DNA of 64,000 nt from Cordilura impudica (taxonomy: Eukaryota; Arthropoda; Insecta; Diptera; Scathophagidae). A program made the position numbers and the translations under genes. Positions 34,634 to 46,287 of the stretch are shown here, in pieces (the stretch's first letter is position 1; every line of letters begins with the position of its first letter). The DNA is taken from positions 145,578,731-145,642,730 of the forward strand of contig OY821518.1 of NCBI GenBank assembly GCA_963682025.1. Reading direction: 5' to 3'. The notes beneath the pieces were generated by a model. The model did not search any database. It saw only the letters and a list, made by a program, of their open reading frames with translations, and was not told where the DNA came from.

Positions 34634-36550
34634 ATGGAAAATAACAATTGCCCAAAATTGGATGATTTTTATTACGTTTGTGGTCATATCGTCCTAAAAA
34701 TAGACCAAAAGGGTCGAAAAAACTTGTTTAGTTAGGAATTCGAAACAGCGTATTGTCATTATTTTGATGAAGCAGATTTAAGTGGTGCAAATTTTACGCC
34801 GAACACAGTGTGCAAAAATTGTTATAATACCCTTATAATGTGGATACATGGAAAAGGTGGAGAGTTTTCTTTTATGAAGCCAGTAATTTGGGTGGAAGAC
34901 CTAGGTGGACATAATAAATCCAGGTGCTACGCATGCATAAATTCTCGTCATGGATTAAACAGAAAACAATTGAAAACAAAAGTATACATTGCTGCTTTCA
35001 CTGCCACACTTCCAGTTAAACGCGCTGCTGATATCGATACACCTAAACCTCCGAGTCTGGATACTGTGTCCCTGCCAGCCGAAACCGTTTTCACCAATCC
35101 GACCAATGTAAATGATGCAGATTGGACACCCGATATTGAAAAAAATGCACCACAACCGCTAACACAAATCGAAATGGATTACATTGTTGCCAAGATGGGA
35201 CTATCACAACAAAAATCCCAAATGTTGACATCATTTTTGAAGAGCAGAAAACTCACACAGCAAAATGTCAGCGCAACATCATACCGAGAACGCCAAGCTG
35301 AATTTCAGAAATTTTATTCCATTGACGAAGCAAATACGTTCACTTACTGCCATGATATCCCAGGTTTAGTGAAAAAATTGGGAATGGATTATATTGCTGC
35401 CGACTGGCGTTTATTCATCGATGGTTCAGTTTCAAGTTTGAAGGCTGTGCTGTTGCACAAAACAAACAAAAAACCGTCCATTCCATTGGGATTCAGCACA
35501 ACTATGAAGTAAACGTATGAAACATTGGGCGAAATTTTGGAGAAAATCAAATACAATGTACACAAATAGAAGATTTGTTGTGATCTAAAGGTTGTCAACA
35601 TAATACAAGGCATTATATTAAAGGGCGGTTTTCCAAAATACTTCTGCTTCCTTTGTAATTGGGATTCGCGATATGCAGAGAATCAATATCAATGTAAAGA
35701 TTGGGAAGCAAGAACTCCCGAGCTGGAGAAACAATTAAAATTACGTAATGAACCTTTGATAAAGGATCTAGCTGATACTTTGTTGCCATCGCTCCACATG
35801 AAATTAGGAATAGCTGGGAAATTCGTCGAAGTGGTAGTCAAAGATATTTATGACGCCTATGACTGTTTGAAATCCATCTTTCCAAAACTCAGTGAAGCTA
35901 AAATTAGAAAAGGTACGTATCGTTGTCTGTATTTAAATATTATCATATCTAAATTTGTTCCCTTCGATAAATTCGCATTACCAATAATTTTTTCGAAAAT
36001 GTTTTTTTTTTATATTTCAAACAGGTACTCTCAATGGACCGGATATACGAAAGTTAATGAAAAGCGAATCTTTCACAAATACGCTTTCGAACCATTATAA
36101 CCACCTATGTGCATGGGACGCATTGAAACAAGTCATCGAAGGCGTTTTAGGAAAATCAATGCATCCATGACGTTAAAATTACATTTCATGCATTTCCACC
36201 TTGATACATTTTTGGCACAATTACCTCAGGAATCGGACGAACAAGGACAGAGGTTCCACCAGGTGACCATGCCAATGGAAAAGCGATTCAAAGGCAAAAA
36301 ATTGGATGCATTGCTTGCGGAGGTTTGTTGGTGGAGTTCTAAAATTATGCAGTTTGAAGATGAAAGCACCGAAGATGAAGATGACACTGAAATTGGTGGA
36401 CACACTGAACAAAACATGCCCTTGAATATTATGTCTAACTCGGATGATGATGCAGACTCAGAACACGAATATGAACAACCTACGAAGAAACCAAGGTCAT
36501 CAGAACCAGAAGCGTCAACTTCAACGAGGATGGATAGTGACAATAATTGA
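34634..36550 (+). pseudogene. Transposase-like gene of element A
   Basis: One frame runs from ATG 34634 with only three in-frame stops (TAG at 34733, TAA at 35510, TAG at 35567). An intron follows at 35915-36024 (GTACGT ... AACAG, 110 bp), then the second exon. The N-terminus has Cys pairs (VCKNCYNTL; CYACI), probably zinc-binding. Conserved acidic sites are ADWRLFIDGS (about 35400), ICCDLKVV (about 35570, followed by YFCFLCNWDSRYAE) and QESDEQGQRFHQ (about 36228), candidates for a D-D-E triad. An acidic tail (EDESTEDEDDTEIGG) and a basic PTKKPRSSEP end follow. Between GVLGKSMHP and MTLKLHFMHFHLD a short part is missing with a frame change. Homologous uncharacterised proteins are common in insects to my knowledge; no function is established. 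Confidence 0.7.
35915..36024 (+). other. Intron of the element A gene
   Basis: GTACGT donor and TTTCAAACAG acceptor; splicing joins AKIRKG to TLNGPDIRKLM in frame, as family alignment from memory expects. Confidence 0.65.
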
Positions 36551-37035
36551 AAATGTTCTAAATTTTGTTTCCATGCACAGATAACATATAAAAATCACAT
36601 ATTTTCTGTGTAAGAATAGCTGTAATATGAATCGGAATGTTTTTTTCATGCAAAATAAAGTTTACAAAAAAAAAAAAAAAATTTTTAGGCACAAAATATT
36701 TTTTTTTCTTCATACATTTATTTATAACTGCGAAACTGTTGCTTATGTAGCGAAACGTTATAAACAGATGAAAGTAATTCGTGATTTTTCAAAAATTGTT
36801 TCAGTGAAATCCGAGTAGTGGTTCTCGAGTTATGCCAAACAAAAGAGCCTAAAACGTGACAAATTCCCCTATACGATACTTACTAACTTCAAAAAAATAT
36901 TAAAATTATTTGTTGATGTAACATGACCAAACGAATGATACAGAAGTTCTTATTTTTTATTTTTAGGCTACTTTCACATAAAATTATCAAAATTGAGTCC
37001 CGAATCAATAAGCTTAAAAATGTTGTACTGTGTTA

Positions 37036-37300
37036 TCATAGGTTGGTGTGAAGTTCATAAGACCTTATTTTCTGAGCATGTCTGCATTCTCTTTCAGATT
37101 TGTTTATGGGTAATCTGACATAGATCTCCAAAGGCCACTAACTGCAAGGGTTCCTAGTGCGATTTCTGATATAGTCTAAGGAATTTTATTGTACTGATAG
37201 ATATAAATAAAATATAGATGAAGCTATCGATACTCTAACGGCTGACATTATAAGTTCATTGGTGGCCTATCTCTTAGTAAGTCTAAATTAAAAAGTGTAT
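37036..37300 (+). pseudogene. R1-like LINE endonuclease relic, right part
   Basis: Weak matches in shifting frames: TARVPSAISDIV (compare WRVSxExSLSDHxxI) and DEAIDTLTADIISSLV (compare ELExAVxxLTxxIxxA). Its position fits the continuation of the relic ending at 34110 after removal of element A. Confidence 0.35.
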
Positions 37301-38513
37301 AATACTAGAAATGTAAGACATTAGGTAATCAGCAACCTGAAACGGCAAACGACATTACAACTGACATGGGAATTATGTCTAATTTAAGGACTACCCATTA
37401 GGCCTTGAAAACACAATAATATCGTCCTCAAAAATAAAAAAAAATATTATTGAGAATAGTGGAAATTAGAAGTATAATCGCAAAAATATTTAAATATGGT
37501 ATAAAAAAAAAACAATAAAAAATTCGATCATTTCGCTCTTGATAAAACCTTACCTGGAGTACACATCAACACATGAAAACATAAAAGTCTATAAACTAGA
37601 TTTGGGCCAGCATACTGTTCGTCCTAAAATATTGTTATGGATTCGCAAACATATAATAGTACCGATTATATTATATGACTCCATTGGGTCGTGACAGAAA
37701 ACATATGACAATTACCAGCTATCCAAACTTTAAGTTTTTCTTGTTTTAACAGAATGGAGCATAAAATCGTTAACTCAAATCAGTTTTCAACATGAAAAAT
37801 TAATTATATTCTCATAAATACATTTAAAACTAAACAAACTCAAAAATTTTATCCATGAAATAATGTTGCTTACATATTAACAATCATTGACCAAGCCTAA
37901 AAGCCCTAATTGGGGCACTCACACGACACTGTATCCAATACTAGAGGATAAGTTATACATATATTGCTTGCAATACTGAGATTTAAGACATTTGGCAAAC
38001 CAGAACCAGGAAAGGATAAATTAACTCAACTCATCTAAATATAGCGGCGTGAAAAATCAAGTTAATTACGTTTGTCTTTAAAAGTAGTGCACCTACAAGT
38101 TCAGTTGAGATGTCTTTTGGAACAAGTTAGAAACAAATTTAAATTAAAATTCGTAGTCAAGTATAAATAGCAATATTCCCAAAAAATTTACTTTTTAATT
38201 TTCAAGCTATGAATCCCGAATTATTTTTAGTGCTTCGGCGGTAGAGTTAGCTACCTTAATTGTTAATTATCGTGTCCCTTACTTCTCCTAAAACGGAAAT
38301 TTAGGGTGGCCTTTAAAACTTGGATTTTTTAACTTTTTATGAATTTAACGCAATATTTATGTTAACAGCTACAAAATCAATGTTTTTATTTGTTGCGTAG
38401 TTGGTTTCGGTAGCAATCTTCCATTTTCGGATATTGTTGCAATAATACACTAAAAAAAAAAATGGCAACAACAGAACTTGGAAGTAAGAAAATACTACTG
38501 TTAACATTTAACG
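37301..38513. other. Non-coding stretch, possibly more LINE relic
   Basis: No frame is convincing. Phrases near 37890-37930 may be a decayed LINE piece, but I cannot support it. Confidence 0.35.
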
Positions 38514-38813
38514 CGGCACAAATTGGGCTGAACATTATGCCTTGAAATCCAACTCAGTTGTTGGTGTATACAATATCTAAAATTCTGCGGTGGTGCGTGA
38601 CAATCGCATTTTTCGTTTACAAGAAAATTTACAAGAAAAGTTTAAAAAAAGCGAAAAAATTGAAAAAAAAAAATTCGTTCTTTTCACTTTCATCCACATA
38701 TAACTTTTGAAGTAGGAATGAAATCTTCAAGCACCACCGCAGAATTTTAGATATTATAGTCATCAACAACTGTGTTGACTTTCAAGGCATAATATTCAGC
38801 CCAATTTGTGCCG
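38514..38813. mobile_element. 300-bp MITE with about 80-bp inverted arms
   Basis: CGGCACAAATTGGGCTGAAC at the left is mirrored at the right end (…GTTCAGCCCAATTTGTGCCG with one change). The pairing continues through TTGAAA, TTGTTG and ATATCTAAAATTCTGCGGTG to about 38595 and 38733. The loop is about 137 bp. It could fold into a long hairpin. No target duplication is clear. Confidence 0.75.
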
Positions 38814-39050
38814 TACAAAAAACATTAAAGCCTATTTTTAGCATATTTTATTCGTTCATTTAAAAATAGAGTGAATATTTAAAAAAACTAGTTAATTAAA
38901 TAAATATACCTGTATTTTATTTACTATTGTGATAAGGCGGCAGTAGATATTCTAGCCGACACCCTATGCATGTTTATTAATTACCAATCTATTATTATCT
39001 GTTCTCAAATGATTTACTAAATAAAAAACAAACGAAAAATAAAGGTCAAC

Positions 39051-39055
39051 AGTCG
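39051..39055. repeat. Target-site duplication AGTCG, left
   Basis: AGTCG at 39051-39055 is repeated at 41554-41558 directly outside the Transib ends. A 5-bp duplication is the Transib and RAG signature. Confidence 0.9.
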
Positions 39056-39575
39056 CACAGTGGTCGATTTGAAATATTTAGGCGGCCAAAAGTCTAAATC
39101 TTAAATACGTAGTAGGCACAAAATATTGACGTCTACGTATAGTAAACACTTCCGCGAATTACCCCCAACCCTTTTTTTCAACAACCATACGTCACCGCTT
39201 CCGTGCAGTTAGACGCAATTTGATCGTTGACTTGATACGTATTTCTATTTGGGTGCCCAAATTATATCAAATTTCGCAATACGCATGTATGTTTATTTTA
39301 AGTTGTGTAGTGAAGTGAAAGTGAAAGTGATTCCCATAGCTCAAGTAAGCTTCTATTAAATAAATAATAGTTTTAACTTTTATTTTTAACTTTCGTTATA
39401 TTTTTCGGTAGTTGAACATACCCTCCTTTTCACATAAAAAATGTAATTTTTTTAATTTCAAAAGCAATTTTGTTATGGGTTAGGATTCGTCCGGATCATA
39501 TTTTTTTGTTTATTGTGGAAAGAAAAAAAATTTAAACAGAGATGGCTAAAAGCTCATAAAGTTGAAGAAGTTTTT

Positions 39576-41378
39576 ATGAAAAACAACCAGAAGTGGCTGG
39601 AAGGCACTTTTGAAATACCAGTGCATTCGCTTAATCAACCAGGTCGTCCGAGCAAATAATTTTCGGATTCGAGTGAACGAAGCAAGAGAAGAAAAACTGG
39701 GGAAATTCGATCAAATGTTGATGATAAATGATTATACATGCCTCACAAGTCATATTGCAAACGAAGGGAAAATGAAATGCCTCAAAAGTGCTCAAAGATA
39801 TACGAAATTCACCAACAAAGGCTAGTAAATATAGAAAAGCCTATTCCAACACCAATGAAACAATTGCTCCTTTGACCCCGTTCCAAGCACTCAAAATGTT
39901 CGTAGAAGCTGATCTAACAAGACGACAATATGAAATAATAAGGGCAACTAACCCAAAGCATTACCCTTGTTACGACCTTTTGTCGAAAGCAAAACAAGAA
40001 TGCTACCCACCAAAGACGGCATTGAAAGTAACGGCTACCTGCGCAGAAATTAATTTACAATGCCTAATGGATCATACTATTCAACGGTCATCAATCTACC
40101 TGGAAGATGTGTTATCATCCCTTAACGAAATTGAAAAAAGTCATTAACGATCATTTATAAATGGGGGTGTGACGGGTCACAACAAGCACGGTACAAACAA
40201 AAATTCTCGGAAGACGCCGAATCAGATGCTAATATATTTTTGAGTTCTTTTGTCCCACTTCAAATTATTTGTGGTAAAGAAAACAATAAAGTGTTGTGGC
40301 AAAATCCAACACCATCATCACCACGATTTTGCCACCACATCAGATTTTGGTATGTTAAAGAAACTACAGATGTAACAAAAGAGGAAATAAGTTATGTGCA
40401 AAATGAAATTAAGAACCTCACTCCTACAAAACTAAATATTGATGGAAAAGAATTTGCTTACAATCAGATTTTAAAAATGATCATGATTGATGGCAAAGTT
40501 TGCAATGCTGTAACCAACACGACCTCAACTAGCCGATGCTATATATGTGGCGCCACTTCCAAAGATTTCAATAATTTAAGCAAAAAGAACGAGATAAGTC
40601 CCGATGCTCTTGAGTTTAGCATTTCGGTATTGAACGCAAAAATACGTATTTTTGAAAGCATTTTGCATTTGGCATATAAATTGCCCGTGAAGAAATATGG
40701 AAAGAAAGGACCGAGGAAAAGAAAGCATTAGAAGAAGGAAGGAAAAAAGAAATCCAAGAAAGATTCCGCTTAGAAACTGGGCTGTTGGTGGACATGCCTA
40801 AAGCCAATTTTGGTAATACCAATGATGGCAATACGAGTAGGAGATTTTTTGAAAACACAGAATTAGCGGCGGACATAACAGGCATTAACCACGAATTAAT
40901 ACAAAGATTTAAAATCTTATTAGAGGCGATTTCAAGCGGACACAAAATAAATACAACAAAATTCGAAGAATATGCCTTCAACACCGCGCAAATTTATGTG
41001 GAATTATGCGGATGGCATTACAAGACTCCAACAATGCATAAATTACTATTACATGGGGCGAGCATCATAGATAATGCACTGGTGCTAATCGGCCAATTGT
41101 CGGAGGAGGCTGCAGAAGCACGAAATAAACATTTTCGGTCATACAGACAGAATTTTTCAAGAAAATTTTCAAGGGAAGAATGCAACCGTGATATTTATCA
41201 AAGATTGCTTCTTACTTCAGATCCACTCGTAAGTTGTGAAAGATCGTTAAAGAAAACTTCACACAACAATTTTTCCAGTAAAGTTATAGAACTATTAGAA
41301 CCTGCCGAGCCACACAGACAATCAAGTATTGAGCACGAAGAAGTCGAGATAAAAACATCTTTTAATAAGACAATTTAA
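39576..41378 (+). pseudogene. Transib transposase pseudogene (RAG1 relative)
   Basis: Blocks in order: GRPSK then FSDSSERSKRRKTGEIR (TAA at 39657 between them), a further stop near 39725, FQALKMFVEADLTRRQYEII and KVTATCAEINLQCLMDHTIQ (39890-40100), KWGCDGSQQ (first catalytic Asp, about 40160), FVPLQI, MIDGKVCNAVTN with CYIC (second Asp, about 40490), NTNDGNTSRRFF, and VLIGQLSEEAAEARNKHFRS (catalytic Glu, about 41100), then LLLTSDPL and an acidic C-terminus to 41378. Frame changes near 39790, 40150 and 40720 inactivate it. All three catalytic positions and the Cys pair survive. Transib enzymes nick and hairpin DNA at the heptamer border, as RAG1 does. Confidence 0.85.
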
Positions 41379-41517
41379 TGCATTTTTATTTATTTATGAT
41401 TTATGAGAATAAAATGTGTTTTTATTATAAAATATATGATTTTCTTATTTATTTTTTAAAATAAATAGATAGTTTTTTAAAATACAGTCTTTCGAAGCCA
41501 TTAACGTCCAAAAATAT

Positions 41518-41553
41518 TTTTGGCCGCCTAAATATTTCAAATCGACCACTGTG
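41518..41553. repeat. Transib right terminal inverted repeat
   Basis: Exact reverse complement of the first 36 bp of the element, ending CCACTGTG; AGTCG follows at 41554. Confidence 0.92.
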
Positions 41554-41697
41554 AGTCGGTTACTTGACTTTCAATTAATCAATAAAATAGATAATATGCA
41601 AAAGTTGTCATTACCTTGTCTTCCTCAAATTATTTCATTGTTTTTTAATTTTTTTTCCTCTGCATTTTATTTAAAAAATCGTTTAAAAATGTATTAG

Positions 41698-41946
41698 GAA
41701 AATCCAAAATGGAATGCTGACGAACGAATAAAGAAATTGGAAGAGATGGAGAGCAAACAACAAGCAAAAAAACGACGTACGAAGAGTAAAGTCCTATTTC
41801 TAAATTTGCTTGATATGGATGAGCCTATGGAATTATTTAATTTATTACATGAACTACCTTATGTCAATGTACAGAGTAATCGGATAAAAATTCTTAAAAA
41901 ACAAATAAACATTTTGAAAGGTTTAAATTATAAATATCACGGTTAA
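41698..41946 (+). CDS. Possible last exon of an unknown gene
   Basis: An acceptor (GTATTAG) precedes an 82-codon open frame: ENPKWNADERIKKLEEMESK, QQAKKRRTKSKVLFLNLLDM, EPMELFNLLHELPYVNV, ending in KYHG and TAA. A basic KKRRTKSK stretch and charged helices suggest a nuclear protein. AATAAA lies at 42075, a plausible polyadenylation signal 129 bp after the stop. The family is not recognised. Upstream exons are not found; the Transib sits 145 bp upstream in what would be the preceding intron. It may be a host exon or the end of an unidentified mobile-element gene. Confidence 0.45.
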   Translation, partial: ENPKWNADERIKKLEEMESKQQAKKRRTKSKVLFLNLLDMDEPMELFNLLHELPYVNVQSNRIKILKKQINILKGLNYKYHG

Positions 41947-42074
41947 AAAGTTTGGCAAACAACAATTGGGATTTAGATTCCCAACTCAAAGAAAAACTAA
42001 AGAATTTACACTCTTATGTAGACCTCTAAAAATTTAAAGAATAAAAATAACTTAATGTTTTTAAAATTGTAAAT

Positions 42075-42080
42075 AATAAA
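42075..42080 (+). promoter_or_regulatory. Possible polyadenylation signal AATAAA
   Basis: Lies downstream of the open frame ending at 41946. Such hexamers are frequent in AT-rich DNA. Confidence 0.3.
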
Positions 42081-42942
42081 GATTATGTTAAATACAATTC
42101 TATTAAAATAACTAAAATTTTATTCGCAAAACTAAAAATGTACGTATGTACAAAACTTTAATGATGAATTTAAGTTACATACATATTTTAATATAAATTT
42201 GAAACTATTTCATTATCTTATAGCATTTTTCTTCCTCATTCGGTTATTTTTCAACCGATTTTCAAAAAGTGAAAAGTTATTCAAATTACCTTTCTAATTG
42301 CTTCATATAGGTAGTACAAGTTATTGCCCCTAGATGGCGAAAAATTCATTTTTTTATTGAAAAACGCATCAAAAAACCCTTAATTTGCAAATATTATGAG
42401 TTCACATGTTCAACAAAAATACTCGCCAAAGGATTTTGCACAAATTTGCTAAACATCATTTGGTCGAATTCTGAAGATTTATCGGTCAAAATTTTGATTT
42501 TCTTCAATAACTTAAAAATAACGGTAATTTTGTAAATAACGGAATTATGAAAAAGTCGCAGAACAAAAGTTGCTGCTGAAGCACTAAAGAATCAGTTTCA
42601 AAAATAAAAAAATTCTTTTTCGCAACAAGTCGATTTTGGCATATTGCTAAGTATAAAATTAATAAACAAGTATATATTTATATTATCCACAGCAATGTGC
42701 AGAGCATACAAAAAAGTTTCTCATTTCGTTATGGACTCCATAATATATATTCTTAATCCTTATAATAAGCGAAGTTGATATAAATATATTCGTCTGTCCG
42801 TCTGTGGAAAACACGACCACGCCGTCAATAGGTCAGCTCAGTTTGCTATTTTTAGTGAAAACAATAATAATGTCAATGAATCAAAACTCTTGAACAAAAT
42901 TTAATTTTTATATGTTATTCTTATTACTGTTGTTATCCTAAT
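42081..42942. other. Non-coding stretch with a short GTCTGTCCGTCTGTGG run
   Basis: The tetranucleotide run near 42791 suggests a remnant of a GTCY-type repeat. Nothing else is recognised. Confidence 0.4.
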
Positions 42943-43259
42943 TTTTTATATCCTATACCACTATGTGCTTCCCGAGCTTCACTTAAATCTATTAAAAAAA
43001 AAAATATTGCACAGAATTTTCTTAAATTTGGTTTGCATATCTTTTTTAAAAATATAAGTGACTTTACCAAATATGGTTAGGATGGGTCCATTTTTCGACC
43101 TAGTCCTCATATAAATATAGCATCCGATATGAACCTTTTGATATCTGCAACCAACAAAATTAATAACAATGCCACTCAAATTTGGTTTATGCTTATTTTC
43201 TATATCGAATTAGTTGGACCGAGAGATAGGATCTCTAAACCATGGTATACTTACTTGTT
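42943..43259. mobile_element. DINE-1/mini-me-like element, internally deleted (copy H)
   Basis: The left end TATATCCTATACCACTATGT is joined straight to CTTCCCGAGCTTCACTTAAA, skipping the GTCY half, and the copy ends CCATGGTATACTTACTTG. Confidence 0.7.
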
Positions 43260-43639
43260 GTATTTTGCGTATGGTAGCTGTAATTGTCATTGCGGTCGTT
43301 GTGTTTATAGCACTTGCTTCGCGAGTGTGTATGTATGGTTAAACCTTGCGTCCAGAGGTCCAAGTCGTGTGGATTTAAGCCAGTTTGGTGCCGCCGCTGA
43401 TCTTTTGGTGCGGCTGAGTTTGTCCAATATTTACTTGCCGAATTAACCATCTCAAGCAGTTTCACTTTTTATGTGTTTTTTTTTTTGTGAAAATCTCTAC
43501 CAATATATTAATAGTTATAATATTGTTTACCCAAGTTTGTGCAAAACATCGATATTTCACCTTAGAGGTTTTTTTAAAGGTTAAATCTCTGCATTGATTT
43601 GTAATTCTGCACGTGTTATATTAGATTTGGCCGATATAG

Positions 43640-44090
43640 CTACATATTTTTTTATGTTTGTCAAAAAAAAAAAAAAAAAAAAAATAGAAAAAATCGCCAA
43701 TATGAAAGAAAAACCAGTAAAAGTGCTAAATTCGGCTATGCCGAATCTTTGATACTTTAAGTTTACATCAATATTTGGACTTATTGCACTCCTTATAATA
43801 CATGTAAACAAAATATTTGAATGAGCAAATAATTTGACAAACTTAATACTAAATATAACAACAAACACACTGCATGTTTTAGGCCATATATTGCCACAAT
43901 GATATCCGATTTACCCCATTTTATATAACCACGAGAATGGTTTATTTTGTGCATGATCATGATTTGAACAGCCAGACAGACAGACGGACGGATGGACAGA
44001 TATATTGACTCGAGTTATTATAAAATTATTTTTCGATACGTTGCAAACAGAACGACAACCTGATTTTACAACTGGTATATATACAGAGAT
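43640..44090. mobile_element. Second GTCY-type repeat family, copy 1
   Basis: Blocks GTGCTAAATTCGGCTATGCC, GACAGACAGACGGACGGATG, TTGACTCGAGTTATTATAAA and CGATACGTTGCAAACAGAAC are shared with 49540-49970 and 61095-61505. Non-coding; related in style, not in sequence, to the first GTCY family. Confidence 0.6.
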
Positions 44091-45661
44091 ATATATATAA
44101 ACTAATTTGTTTAATATTATTACTATAATAATTTTTCAAATAACACCAATTTTCCAGTTTAAAATAAGCAAACGATACCCTACCCCATGAGTCTCAAAAA
44201 GGTGTCTCACATGCTGTTCACGAATATCAAAAATAATCAAAAATGAAGATGATGTGAGATTGTCATCTATTTGTTGCCTGTAGATACATACATGTAAGCA
44301 TGTGTAAGTTCGCATACGTTCCATACGTTCTCACTTCTCAAGGACAAAACTTGACATTAATGACATTAATATACTCATTTTATATTCACATTTTTTTTTA
44401 CCATAAAGCAAAATAATAAGTATATAAGTATTCATTAAATTAAATTATCTCTTAATTTTTTTATCGGTTAATCGTTTTACATGCATATATATTACGCCAT
44501 AAAATGCTTACACCAAAATCAAAAAGTATATTAAAATATTTTAATTTTAATTAGATGAAACAGTAAGTGGTACTTCGAAGATATAACCGAAAATTAATCA
44601 AATAACTTATCACATTTAAGGTTATTGTGTTGCCATGTACAAAGACACTTTCCATTATTTTTATCTCGCCTTGTAAATATCTGTTCTGGTTTTAAGATAA
44701 ACCATTAGATGTAAGTTGTATCAGAATAAAAAAAAAAAAATAAACGTCGGTTTATATGATGAAATACTAAATTATTTCACTAAAGACTCATAATTTTCAT
44801 TTTGGTTAATTGCATGACAACAATTTAAACAATTTAGCATTGTCCTAAGTTTTCATGCACGTAGTTCTCCGGAATAATAAATATAATAAAGAATTAACTA
44901 TAATAAAATGTACCTCACATTTCTGTTTAAACAGTTGCTCAGAATTTAAACTGATACTTAATTCTCGCAGTTTTGTATTTAATAGCGTTAATATCCAATG
45001 GGGTGATATGGTTCTTCAATGATAAATTTTTTTAATTAAAATTTTATATAAATTAACTAGTTAAATAAATAAGATCTAAAGCTGGTCTCATTGAAGTGTG
45101 TTGTTTGGTATAATAAAAGGTAAAAATTTCAGACTGATATCAACTTTCATTAATATATTTATATGTGAAAAGTGATTCTAAAATTATTAATTCTATGGGC
45201 ATTATTTGGAGATATTCAATACAACATTATTTTTTAAAAACAGTTATGTGGAGTTTTCAAAAAATAATTCCAACTCTGACACGCAGTGGTAAAATTTTCA
45301 AATAGCGATTTCAACTCTGATTCCGAATATATTTGTCAATATATATTTTGTGGGTAAGTAATGGATATGAATAAATATATAGTAACATAATATAATAAAT
45401 ACAAACTGCGTAAATATTAGAACTTCAAATGGTAAATTAAAAAAGAATACTTCATATTTGTCTTTAGAAATTGAATAGCTTCTAGAATATTCGAATTTCC
45501 TTTGCTCTCAAATGGGATCTGATGACTTGATTACTGAAATTGAAGTTTATTAGTGGCATTTAATTATGAAAAAATTGTATATTTGTAGTTCTCCGCACCC
45601 TGATTTATTAATTTTACTTACATGTAAAATATTTTAAAATATGGCATATTTCCTAAAATAA
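44091..45661. other. Non-coding stretch, nothing recognised
   Basis: AT-rich, no gene or clear repeat supported. Confidence 0.4.
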
Positions 45662-46103
45662 CACTGGGGAACAAATTCAGTTTAGCAAAAGTTAGGTCGA
45701 TTCTGAGAGTGACGGGTGAAAATAGAGGCAAAATTAGAAGACCCGTATCGCGGCGTGTGATTATGTTAGTTCGAATTTATTTTTTAATCGACCTTCGAAC
45801 TTTGCAGTCAAATGCCGATTTTCAGCATATTGTTTATATGGTTTTTTGGCTATAACTCGTCCACTAATTGATATTTCTTCAATCTGTAAAAGCCAAGTTA
45901 TTGCTAAAGACCTGTGCAACAACTAAAATTTTTAAAAAACTGATTTAGAAAATGTTTGTGGTGCTTATGAAGCAAATTGTTGGAAAAATTTTTTTTCATG
46001 CTTTTTGAAATTATTTTCCACAAAACTAAGTCTTTTTTGCTTTCTATTTGATCTATAATATGCTTCTCAGTTTCTTCAATAAATTTAATTTGAAAAGAAA
46101 ACA
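45662..46103. repeat. Left long inverted repeat of element B
   Basis: About 442 bp that pair with 48500-48942. Differences between the arms show it is not a recent palindrome. Confidence 0.8.
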
Positions 46104-46287
46104 ATCATAGTACAAAAATTGCGTTTTCCAGCTTAATATTAATTTACTTCGCATTTTTTATGTACCAATTTTGTTCAGTGTTGGTTTTGAAGAAACATTG
46201 AAAAAGAAATTTTAAAAATATGCAAAAAAAAAAATATATTTTTGAAATGTTAGTTATGAAAAGTTTTAAGTAAAATAATTAAATAAA

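Larger units (their letters stand above)
34111..37032 (+). mobile_element. Unclassified DNA transposon, element A
   Basis: The 2922-bp element starts CACAGTACAAC (34111-34121) and ends GTTGTACTGTG (37022-37032), flanked by TTA on both sides (34108-34110 and 37033-37035). A second shared inverted block (ATTTCGGGAC and GTCCCGAAT) lies further in. It encodes a transposase-like protein homologous to that of element B at 45662-48942, which has related ends and a TAA duplication. A CAC start with a 3-bp TWA target recalls CACTA/Chapaev or PIF/Harbinger elements, but I cannot assign the protein to either. Confidence 0.75.
39056..41553 (+). mobile_element. Full-length Transib element with RSS-like ends
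   Basis: The 2498-bp element has perfect 36-bp terminal inverted repeats starting CACAGTGGTCGATTTGAAAT and ending GGCGGCCAAAA. The first seven bases are exactly the V(D)J recombination-signal heptamer CACAGTG, as known for Transib termini. AGTCG is duplicated on both sides. The transposase inside is broken, so the copy could move only with protein supplied elsewhere. Perfect end repeats indicate modest age. Confidence 0.92.
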
